Source of the DNA: Psococerastis gibbosa
Taxonomy: Eukaryota > Arthropoda > Insecta > Psocodea > Psocidae
Assembly (NCBI GenBank): GCA_963971405.1
Contig: OZ020486.1
Location: forward strand, 29,597,419-29,661,418
Length of the DNA stretch: 64,000 bases
Direction: 5' to 3'
Shown: piece by piece, positions 54,493 through 64,000 of the stretch
Numbering within the stretch: the stretch's first letter is position 1
How the letters are laid out: each line of letters opens with the position of its first letter
Translations under genes and position numbers: made by a program
Notes under the pieces: generated by a model
Databases searched by the model: none
Told to the model about the DNA's origin: nothing
What the model saw: the letters and a program-made list of their open reading frames with translations, nothing else

Positions 54493-55584
54493 GACTATTG
54501 ACATACTGCATAGGGATGAATGGACTCAATTAGGAAAAGGTATTTTAGTACAGTATGGCAAATTTTACTTTAATACGATATTTGCCATTATATATATTAG
54601 GCTACATGCAATCGAGCCTATTGTTAAGTACTGAGCACAAAAGACACAAGACTACCCAAAAAAATAATCTAAAAAAAAAGACGCCAATAGTCTACCTTTT
54701 ATCGACCTGTTTGAATAAAACGGCAAATACGCGTAATAATAACAAATTAGGCTACCTACCTAGGCGACATTAAAAACCAACCGGGAGGTAATCTTGATGA
54801 TAGCCCACCATTAGATTAAGATAACTATCGTACTGTCACGATCTCACTTAGATCAAGGATCATTTTTATAACATAAAGTAGACGGGGAAGTAGTTTTGCT
54901 GTCATAAAAAATAAGGATAGGTCTACCTATAGTACATGTACAGTATGTACGATGCTATATAACCCATAAATTTCACCATGCCAGTCAGCAAACATTCAAG
55001 TTTCTACCGAATTTATATGATGTAGATATATGCCATACGGTATACATTCTTTTCTTAGATTTCGAGCGAATGTAGCCTATTGTATCTTTATTTTCAATCT
55101 GTAGAAATAAATTAATATGGAAATTGTCACTTTCTCTAAATTAAGATAATATAAATCCAAATATCTAGCAATGGTTTTTTATCCCAAAGCATTTGCAAAA
55201 TTTAATCATCCCTCACATAATATGCCTATTAGTGGGAAGGGAATTATCAGCAACCAGGCTGAAATATATAATATCCTCCAAAACCTTTGTTTTCTTGCTT
55301 GGAGAGCAATTACTAGAACCGAACCGGTTTTAAATGAAACAACTTGTAAATGACACAGTGCTTAAAACTTTGTAATGCAGAGTAGTTTTAATTGGGACGA
55401 TCTCACTTTCAAGTTGAGCTCTGCGAGTGTGCTGGTTTGGCAAGTGTCCCTTTGCTATGGAGTACTTTCGTGGTTGAGACAGGAAGTTTCCCTCGCTCTC
55501 CCTCATCTCGAGGCAGAGTTTTAGTCACGTATTTTAGAATAACGCAATACTCAATGGAGAAGATATAGTACGTTTTATAAAAGT
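54493..55584. other. Non-coding stretch, nothing recognised
   Basis: AT-rich with short frames. Confidence 0.35.
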
Positions 55585-55820
55585 GAAGCGTCTGACATGG
55601 CTGGGACACGTCGTAAGAATGTCAGAAGACCCCATGCTGAACAATATGTACAAGGTCAGCATGATGGGACGAAGACTACAGGACGTCCACGAAACCACTG
55701 GAAGGACAAATTAGAAACCGACCTCCGCGAGTTGGGAAGATGGTGGAGCGTCATACAAAACCGAGACTACCAGGCCAAAGCCCATCAATTGGCTCTAGGC
55801 CGGACGAAGAAGAAGATGTT
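55585..55820 (+). pseudogene. RTE-like LINE C-terminus, frameshifted
   Basis: Blocks LTWLGHVVRMSEDPM, GRPRNHWKDKLETDLRELG and WWSVIQNRD match the minus-strand copy at 29870-30137. At least two frame changes and a small deletion break it, and it ends in GAAGAAGAAG. No exact target duplication was found, consistent with greater age. Confidence 0.75.
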
Positions 55821-56134
55821 ACATGAATTAGGTTCGGCTCCAATTTTCTTCGAAAAGCAAGAGCTATTGCTGTTAATTATATATTAATATATATATTGGT
55901 ATCACTAACAGCAAAAAATATACAGTTGTAAAGAAGGTGGTTGTGTGGGTTTGGACGTATGTTCTTTGGAGGTCCCAAGGTTAAAGCACAATATTATATA
56001 AAAGAGCTGCCACCCACGGCAGGCGAATAGGGAGTGGGGAAGCAATGCGGCCCAAGCTCCGCTTGTAGTATATATTACCCATCCAACCCGAATATTTACT
56101 ACAGATTATTATTACAGAAGGGCTTTTCATGGAA

Positions 56135-56335
56135 GACATTAAGCCTGCCACCGACCCCATCGGTTTTCGGACATTATTGGTATAATATCATAATGAAAAA
56201 GCCGTTGGTAAACTGGTTCACTCGTAGATGTCAACCCACACCGACTATAAGTACCAATGGGCAAGCTCACACATGGTTACACCATTGACATTCCAACAGC
56301 TGTTATTAGCTCGACTTAACCAAGTATGCGGGAAG
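56135..56335 (+). repeat. Dispersed repeat family N, copy 3
   Basis: TTTTCGGACATTATTGGT, GCCGTTGGTAAACTGGTTCA and GATGTCAACCCACACCGACT match 14213-14400. No termini can be defined. Confidence 0.5.
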
Positions 56336-56442
56336 GAGTCAATAGATTGCTAAGAGTTAATTATTCGAGAATAATAAAGAAACTTTGATTCTGATTTCAC
56401 AACAACAACATTAGCATATATTAAAGCCTTATAAATAAGGTG

Positions 56443-56628
56443 TTTTTTGGTTCTATTAGTAAGTCAACGTCGCGTCGCGGAGCTAGGGCTGTAAAGCCCT
56501 CTCTTACACTAAACTAGAAACGCCCGAGACCACCTGCTTTACATGTCCAGAAAATGTAGCCAGTGTGGGACTCGAACCAACAACCTTTCGGGTGAAAGTC
56601 AGAGTCCGTACCACTACTCTAAATGTCC
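56443..56628 (-). mobile_element. SINE family S1, copy with internal deletion in the core
   Basis: It has the tRNA-like head (B box GTGGGACTCGAACC at 56565-56578), GTGTAAGAGAGGGC and the tail. The core is shortened: ACATGTCCAGAAAATG replaces the CCTCCGAAGCATGGCC part. Confidence 0.8.
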
Positions 56629-57833
56629 TATCACCAAATCAAATCCAAATCCGGACTGACAGCGCTGACATGGCTAACTAAAACATACTGGTATAATAAC
56701 ATAGGCTAGGCACATTTTTTTCGTTATAAATAACGAATGCCTTATGAGGCAGGCGCACCATCTCCAAGGGGAGCTTGTTTAGTATTTTGGAGCCAAGATG
56801 TGCTGGTCCACGTGTTGTGGCCACTATTCTCTTTCTTTCGACAACCAGCAATACGTACCGTAAGGACTACGGTAAAATATACTTATATAATTTTATGTAG
56901 GTGCTTTCGTAGCAGTTGTTATAGTATAATTACCATTTTGCCATTTTTCTACAATCCAGAGCGAACGATGATTGGAGCAAACCAGCTATCTCAGAACATG
57001 CTCTGAAGCCATTTAGAACTAATTAAAAACATTTTGATCTCGCGCCAAAACATCGACTTTGCTTTGCTGCTACTCGCAGCTGTCACTTAATTTTATTCAG
57101 ACACCCTATTTTCTTTGTGTTAAATTTCATCTTCTCCAACTTCTTTCTTATGTAGATTTAATTTTTTCGCAAAAAAGGAACTTACTATTTTTTATTAGGC
57201 CAGCACTGAAATCATTCAAATTAGGGTTTCCAAAATATAAATATCCAAATATACTCGTAGTAGGATTTGTATTTTATTGGCTTAAATTCCGCCAGTAAAT
57301 CAAATACAATTGAAAAATAAATATGCTCTGAAATCTTTATTGACTGCGAATGCTGTTTGCTTCCCGCTTAACAAGAGCATTTTGGAATATTTGACAATGC
57401 AAAATATTAGGGGCTGGGCAAAAACATTGATTCGTGCCTGGCTCAAAATGGCAACCAAGACAACCTCTTCTGAACATTTGTCTCCGTTACATAGTGCAAA
57501 TGTAGCTGATTTCACTTTGTAGTATGGATTGTAGACCGGCAGCAGGCAGGACCACTCAGAACTCAACTTTCCTCTTTGCAAATGGCCGATGCTATTAAGG
57601 AGTCAATTAGTAATCGAGTTATGTTCTCATAGTCTGCAATAATTTAGTTATAATGGCAGAAGCTTCCTGTTCCATTCAAATGACACCAAAAATATAAAGA
57701 GCATGCGTCAATATTTCTTCCTAGACGACGTGCGTTGCTTTATGCCATGTCCAAACAGCTGCAGGAAGTATAGCCTAGCAGTTAGAATACCCGTGACGTC
57801 GGCCGTAAGTTAAGGTTGGATTAAAAAGATTCA
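56629..57833. other. Non-coding stretch, nothing recognised
   Basis: A 70-codon plus-strand frame at 57310-57522 is Leu/Ala/Lys-rich with no recognised motif. Confidence 0.35.
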
Positions 57834-58119
57834 TACTGTTCGCCCAGTCATTGAATATTATATATTGAATCATGGGCGGAACGAGCAGAAAATTTAGGGG
57901 GGGGGGGGGGGGTCACAAGTTTTTTGTAAGTCTAAAAGGTAATTTTTTGTTGAAAAATTTCAGTTTTATTCATTTTTTTTACAAGGTATCTTATGAATTT
58001 ACTATGAATTTACATATTTAAGGGGGGGGGGGGTTATGACCCCTGACCCCCCCCCCCTGGATCCGCCATTGCATTGAATTTAATTGTTGTGTATAATATT
58101 AACGGGCGGGCGAACAGTA
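57834..58119. mobile_element. MITE family O, copy 2, split by a family B element
   Basis: Arms ACTGTTCGCCCAGTCATTGA then ATATT on the left and TAATATTAACGGGCGGGCGA then ACAGT on the right match the 87-bp palindrome at 16434-16520. The middle is replaced by the B element. Confidence 0.75.
57874..58067. mobile_element. Family B element nested in MITE O
   Basis: GGGCGGAACGAGCAGAAAAT then a G run of about 16 (57897-57912) on the left; C runs, then CCCTGGATCCGCC on the right. It is the best-bounded B copy because the host element is known. Confidence 0.65.
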
Positions 58120-58524
58120 AGACACGGTCGAACATCAAGCACAGTTATTCATATGCAATTATTAATATTTTTTAATTAATTGGTATATAATTATAGCAGT
58201 CACCGAAAGCAAATGCTATACGAAGGCCGTCCGATTCGGACCAATAAGAAGGATGGATTCGTTACAAGAATCAAATCGGATCAAAAGACTCGATTTTAAT
58301 CAGAATCGGAATGGCTACCCATTCATTAACTCATCATCTGATCCAGCAAGAGGAGAAAATAATACTACTACTATTTTATTATATTTAAAATTGAAAGAAC
58401 AAGCTTATGAATTGTGCAGTAACTACTCGTATCAGTGTCGACACCGATAAAAACGAATCGATTCCAACTACTCGGTAATCAAAAGGATTTACTCGATTCT
58501 AGAGTTGACTCGAAAAGAATCAGA

Positions 58525-58711
58525 TTTTTTTTTTTTTAAATAAAAAGATTAATCGCATACAAACAATTTGATGAATGTACTCGATTGACCTCTTCAGTCG
58601 CCTTTGTAGGTTAGTACCCGTTTTGAGTTACGACACGTCTCCGATCGCATGGCGTGTAAAGACTCGCACAAGTGCAAGCACGTTACCACCTGGCCATCGA
58701 AGTCGATGTCC
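58525..58711 (-). mobile_element. SINE family F, near full length
   Basis: Poly(T) 58525-58537 marks the 3' tail. The minus strand has TGGCCAGGTGGTAACG (A-box-like) near the 5' end, then ATCGGAGACGTGTCGTAACT and GCGACTGAAGAGGTCAATCG. Matches 9188-9392 over most of its length. 58120-58524 is unassigned. Confidence 0.75.
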
Positions 58712-59765
58712 CTATACAAGGCTGTGGGATAACCGTGGAATAAGCATGCAAAGGCCACAAAGCGTATCAGTTATTTTCAGCGATGCGAAATTGTGAACCG
58801 AAAAATGTTTCCACTTTAAATGCGATTCAAAATGTCATGTACAGAGCTAGCGGAGGTCGAGCAATTTTTTGGAGATTAAAAAGTGGAAAGAACTATTTTT
58901 TTTCCGCCAAAAGTTAGAGGAGTGTGTCAGTCAGTTGGGGACATAATAAAATTTATGGGAGACACCATGGGCGTGGGCCGCCGAGCTGCCTGTTTCTGTT
59001 GGAACCATGTCAAGTTTACTGCAATAGTGCATAAAATGTACACAGTGAAACACGTTTTATGTAAACGATAATCACCTTTATGTACAAGCAGTGAATGAAG
59101 CTCTTGAGTGTTAAAGGTCCATTGCATTTGCAGTGCACATGAACTTGACTTTGCTGTTGCAACCAAATGTCTTACTTAATAGATTATATTATAATAGAGA
59201 TAATGTATGGTAACTGTATTACAGTAGATAATTCTCCTATATACCTATGTTACACGGATAAACACTTCAATCCCCCTATTACAAACTTGACAATATTCGA
59301 TCTTATACATATTGGTCGAAGAAAAATTGGAAACCTATTCAGATTCAAATCTTCAACATAAACATTACAAATATTTCTTCGATCGAATAAATATTGGATG
59401 TAAATCGAATAAATATTAGAGTGTGTAATCAGGGTCATCAGAAGATTCTATATTCTGGAATTCACGAATGGTGCGATAACTACGAAAGGATGAGAAAATC
59501 AAATAATCTGTCTCTTATGTAGATTTACCATTTAGTCATGGTAGCAGCAGTTGAAATTCTGTGAAATTTGTGCTTATACAGTTTTACATTTTGATTGACG
59601 CCCCCCCCCCCCCCTGAACACAAAACCACCAAACCAAAATACGTTAATATACCGTATATACAGTACCGTACATCCGTACTATGTACCATTTGATTCCAAG
59701 AAACACAAACTTTTGAAATAATTAACAGCTTTCGACCAACTTTGGCACATTGTTATATAATAATT
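58712..59765. other. Non-coding stretch with one C run
   Basis: A run of about 16 C lies near 59600-59615. No repeat ends or coding frames are recognised. Confidence 0.35.
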
Positions 59766-59940
59766 ATGTTCTTCTTCTTCTTTTCAATATGCCTCTTCTT
59801 AGCTTCTAGCAGAGATCGGCGATCGTGGCAATTTGAACCTTGGAGACTGCGCTGCTCTGGAAAGGGAAGTCGTGCTCTTGCCAAACCACTGCCGCAGGGT
59901 TATCTTCTACCTGGAGCCCCCCGCCCTTCTATCTTAACTA
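59766..59940 (-). mobile_element. Probable retroposon 3' end with (GAA)n tail
   Basis: TTCTTCTTCTTCTTTTC at 59769-59785, read on the minus strand, is a GAA tail preceded by GCCACGATCGCCGATCTCTG. The body is GC-richer than the surroundings. No target duplication or domain can be identified. Confidence 0.4.
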
Positions 59941-60363
59941 ATAGGCTACGAATTACAATAAGTTTTGATAACTAGCCTAATCCACCTTTATAGAGCTAAT
60001 ATGCTAAAAAAGGGACTATTATTGATGTTGTTGCTGTTGTTACGTGCTGATATTTTTGAATTGAATTTTATGTAGAATTAGGGTAAATTACATCCTAAGT
60101 TTTCAAAATTGACCATTATTTCAACTAGCACCCACACTCTCAAACACAGACAATAACATACTACCCCAAACAGTTCCTGGGCAAACTCGTTGTCCCGCGC
60201 ACTCCCAAAAACCACTTACTAAACCATCAAAGTATTTTACTGCCAATATTATTATTCCAATCGCAGCTTTTGTCTCATCAAAAAAATTGACATTATTTGA
60301 ATTTTTTCTCTAAGGGCGGATTCCAATATACTCCTTATAACGTTATTGTTCGTTTTATATATA
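59941..60363. other. Non-coding stretch, nothing recognised
   Basis: AT-rich flank of the LINE fragment. Confidence 0.35.
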
Positions 60364-61286
60364 GATTTGTGCCAAGTGCAGCAGTGGCTTTCCGCAAATC
60401 GACTGGTGTGTAACCCCGTCAAGTCGGTGGCAGTAGTTTTTAAGGCACGAGGAAAACCTGATGTCATCCCAAACGTTGTGATGGGTGAATCTAACATACC
60501 ACTTGCTGGTGAAACCAACTTTCTGGGCATCAAAGTCGATGCTGAGCTTACATGGGCTCTTCATGTAGAGGCCGCCTGTCACAAACTTAGCACGAATATT
60601 TTCGCACTAAGGCAGTTTGCTCAAATCTGCAATGACAGGCAAGTTCTCATGATGGTCTACCACGGTACTGTTCGACCAATAATGTCCTATGGTCTAGTTG
60701 CCTGGGGAAGTACGGCCAAATCAAATATGGATAAAATATTGGTCATGCAGAAGCGTGCTGTTAGAATTATATCCGGTCTTAAATGGAGGGAGTCATGTAG
60801 GCAAGCCTTTAAAGACCTCGAAATTCTTACTGCTCCCTCCATGTACATAGAAGCGGCCATAATGCACTGCCTCGCACAAGCCGACTTTACAAGAGTGGGA
60901 GAAATATCGGGCCAACATCTACTTCCACATTCCCCGAACCCGAAGACATGGCACCGACAATTTCATTCTGATAAAGGGAAGGTTGCTGTTCAACCACTTA
61001 CCGGACCACATTAAGAGATTGCGTTCGGAGGCTAGGGAGTTCAGGCGAATATTACACACTTACCTGGTGGAGGGTGTGTTTTATTCGCTTGATGAGTTTC
61101 TGGGGAATGCGTAAATTAATTTGGCCGTTTGTTCTTACAATGGGCCAATTTTATTTCGTTTTGTAAATTTTAATTTTTTATATTGTTGGTGTTAGTTATC
61201 TAAGTTAAATGTTGCATGTTAAGTGTTTTTAGTTTAGTTATAATTGTATTGTATTAATGTATCCAATATAATTCATTCATTCATTC
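60364..61286 (+). pseudogene. Truncated LINE reverse transcriptase C-terminus, one frameshift
   Basis: The C-terminal half of a Jockey/BS-like ORF2: VQQWLSANRLVCNPVKS (thumb entry), TNFLGIKVDAELTWALHVEA, the RPIMSYGLVAWG block, and QKRAVRIISGLKWRESCR. The frame runs to 61014 and resumes after a one-base shift near 60970-60985 as NHLPDHIKRLRSEAREFRRI and YSLDEFLGNA, ending at TAA 61112-61114. The catalytic YxDD part is missing (5' truncation). A 3' region of about 170 bp ends in (TTCA)n at 61271-61286, as in the fragment at 52281-52620. ATATAG on both sides may be a short target duplication. Dead by truncation. Confidence 0.85.
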
Positions 61287-63262
61287 ATATAGCTATTCGC
61301 CTATATCAAAAGTCCAATCCGTCAACTTGCCCCGTACAGCTTATATCGAGGTTACGCCGTGTATTAGGTAGTGTTATAAGCTAGCGACAGCGGCATTTTT
61401 ATTTAATTTTTAACTATAGTTCCTCTGAATTTGTGCCATGTTTCATAGCCAAAACTCTTCTTATTTATTTTAATTTTTGACGATTTTAAATAGTTTTGAT
61501 GTGCATGCGTATTTCGGCATCATTTTTAAAAACCAAGTATGAAGTCCAATATGTATAACATGATTCTAGCATGGAGGCTATAAGTGTTTTCATTGTTGAA
61601 CTCAGACACTAAAATTGCATACATTAACATTCACAATTGTTGCATTACAACTTAACAAGATAAAAAAAATCTACAATTTATTCTTAAATTTACATATAAA
61701 AACGCCATTCAGACAGGAATTATTTCTTTACTGTTTATTACTTGATTAAATTTCGCACTCTTCCGCACACCAACATGTGGGCCTCTGCTTGGCCCGATGG
61801 CCCCGAAACTTTGAATTTTAGAATTTAATTTTAATTCACAACGATGTGACCTAGTCATATTTTATTGTTCAGTTAGGTTTATTTGCCAATTAAATTAGGC
61901 ATCACAGGCTATGATCATGGTTATCATGTTCGATAAGTTACGTTATAAGGAAGATGATTAGGCCGATTCGACAATTCATAACGTACTTTATTGGGGAAAG
62001 AAGCCTCTAGATGGAAAACGCTATGTAGCACTTTATCGGTGGTATTTTCGCCCTTCCGCTTCCGCCCTTATAATTAGTTAATTCCATTGTACATTTTGCA
62101 CAATTCTATTGGATGCCGCAATCCTTGTCAGGTTATGCGGGGTGTGCGTGGTATAAAGACTACAAAATTTTGTTTAAATTTACATAAAAGCAATCTTGCA
62201 GGATACGAGAACAATGGGATTTTAAGCCCCTGTTCCTCACATGTTTTATCAAGGATTCCTCTGTTTTTGAAGCTCGATCACTTTAGTTAAAAATTATGAA
62301 GGACAGTAGGTAACTTTTACAGCTATAGCTAGACGAGTTACAATCAGACTATACGCGCCCATTGTAAATAAAATGGCGAATGGAAATGTGCGTGCATAGC
62401 ATGAACGTACTTGTTTACTAAAATAGTAATATTTATAAATGGGTTTATTCCTTTGGATGGGTATAGAATATATACACCTAGTCAAATGACAAAATACAAT
62501 GTTGCTTATATATAATGGTCTCTTTATTAACTTTGAAAAACTCACAGTCACTCATGGTAAAAATTAAAATTCTTAGTTTTACGTTATACCGTAAAGATAT
62601 AAAAAATGAAATATGAGAGAAAAGTAGAAGTACATTACTCATTATATCACGATTGCTTCGGATATGTCCGATATACGTATAGCCTATTTGGTTGTATAAT
62701 TTCCACAGTATTACAAATCACCTATTTTGAGACTCCAGACCTATATGATTCATGTGACAGGAGTCATGAATCCAATAGAAATTGGTTTAATTGGATTTCA
62801 ATTCCACAATATGACGGACAGGGTTCATTATTGGAAACCTAGAACGTCTTGGAAATCCGACCATTAAACCCTAATAACCCATCAATAAACAATCAATTAC
62901 GATATATGATGAAGCTCATCTATAGTTTGTAGTTTGTAGATTCCCCAGGGGATTAGCACACATGATTCTTATCTTATTAGGCTACGTCTATTTAAAGGAG
63001 AATTTAATACCGCCTCAAAATTTGATCATGGACTGAAGTCAACTTTAATGAATTGGAAAATCGCTTACTCAGGGACTTGACTTGTTTGCATTGCCGGACG
63101 AACCTGAGTACAATCAGTTTAAAAAAATAGAGTACGGGCCTATATACCTATTCGTACTCGTAAGACGTATTTAGTGCCGCACAACACTCAACTAAAATAT
63201 TTCATTATTGCTTTCCTATTTATTTAAATTACAATGCACCAATTAAATATAGGCTACCGGCC
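61287..63262. other. Non-coding stretch, nothing recognised
   Basis: Frames at 62087-62290, 62294-62551 and 62606-62842 have no recognised motif and AT-driven composition. Confidence 0.35.
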
Positions 63263-63376
63263 GAAGATAGAATTCATGGATCAACTTAAGAAGGACCCAG
63301 GAGCTCGAACGTACCAAGACTTGAAGAGGAAGGCGTCAGAGAGCTGGAAGATGATATGCAGGGAGTTGCTTCCAAC
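63263..63376 (+). pseudogene. RTE-type LINE C-terminal tail, second subfamily
   Basis: The frame reads EFMDQLKKDPGARTYQDLKR, then ASESWKMICRELLPTNR and a stop. The pattern DQxKKDxGxxTYQxxKxxAxxxxxWxxICRExLPTN is common at the C-terminus of RTE-like polyproteins. It is different from the GRPRNRW-type ends elsewhere in the window. No tail or duplication could be assigned. Confidence 0.65.
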
Positions 63377-63478
63377 CAATCGTTGAGATTGTGACCTCAG
63401 AAGACTTCGGATGAACATTGTTTTACTTCAAAATCGGGAAGCTACACATGAGGTCTAACTTCAAAATTCTAGTAACCC

Positions 63479-63643
63479 CTTAGGATATTATTCCCCGAAA
63501 ACGCTGGAAGGATGAGTTTGAAACTGACCTTCACGAGTTGGGCGTGTACAAGACCAAGATGGCTGGAGGAGTGTTGTCGAGCAGACCAAAGTTCGTCAAG
63601 GGCTGTACAGCCAGAAGAAGAAGAAGAAGACTTAGGATATTAT
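63479..63643 (+). mobile_element. 139-bp RTE-like LINE tip with exact target duplication
   Basis: The insert 63492-63630 is flanked by 13-bp duplications CTTAGGATATTAT (63479-63491 and 63631-63643) and ends AGAAGAAGAAGAAGA. It encodes RWKDEFETDLHELG and, after a frame change, WRSVVEQTKVRQGL, the same C-terminal block as 29870-30137. 63644-64000 holds nothing recognised. Confidence 0.85.
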
Positions 63644-64000
63644 GGCCTTGGGTAGCATGTGCTTTCTAGCGCAGTCTTTAGTTCTTGATATATAGTGTCA
63701 GCCTAGGCTAATGTATTGTTGAGTCTCCCAAAATACTTTACCAGAAAAAAAGTTTTAAATTTACAAGAACACCTGCTGAGTACATTATTTTATTTCTCAT
63801 GGGGCGCTTGATGGTATGGCTGGGAGCCAAGTGCGAGTGTTGCTAAAATAACCGATCTTATATATTTGATGTCTATTGTTTTGTGATGTCACGTTGTTAC
63901 ATGGGCGCTCTCATTTTCATGTCGGACTTGCCTAGCAAACTAGCAATGTTCGAAAGTCCGAGTAGCTTAGTTCCATACAAGTTGCAACGCTTCAGTGAAG

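Overview
This window looks like a gene-poor, repeat-dominated stretch of an animal nuclear genome, most likely an invertebrate and plausibly an arthropod such as a crustacean. It is AT-rich, with no operons, no bacterial ribosome-binding sites and no dense coding. The short motif TAGGCCTA and its half TAGGCTAC recur throughout. The retroelement mix (copia, several LINE 3' ends, a Penelope-like relic, tRNA-derived SINEs and many palindromic MITEs) is typical of invertebrates. The species assignment is inference only.

The one intact gene-bearing unit is a young Ty1/copia retrotransposon at 554-5074. It has two identical 184-bp LTRs, a 5-bp target duplication (ATTAT), a primer-binding site matching the anticodon arm of initiator tRNA-Met, one uninterrupted 1315-codon gag-pol frame (864-4811), and a polypurine tract present as about four tandem 24-bp copies.

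From 5.1 to 64 kb I find no convincing complete host gene. Two fragments could be host exons: an open frame of 81 residues without a start codon on the minus strand (51962-52207), and a 21-codon ATG-to-splice-donor segment (54424-54486). A CpG-rich patch lies at about 40745-41005.

The rest is layered transposon debris. There are 5'-truncated LINE insertions with exact target-site duplications at 29858-30149, 46587-47168, 50252-50801 and 63479-63643, plus degraded LINE ends at 52281-52620, 55585-55820, 60364-61286 and 63263-63376. A decayed Penelope-like element at 27406-28655 retains reverse transcriptase and GIY-YIG traces and itself carries a 100-bp retroposon. Two tRNA-headed SINE families share one core but differ in head and tail, and a third SINE family ends in poly(A).

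At least ten palindromic MITE families (labelled A to T here for cross-reference) occur. Family E is a palindrome inside a palindrome that appears to move as one unit with TTA or TAA target duplications. Runs of nine or more C or G residues occur more than twenty times, mostly just inside MITE termini. One SINE copy (42990-43775) contains two different MITE insertions, which gives a relative age order. The parts do not form a functional pathway; the copia element is the only unit that looks capable of activity.
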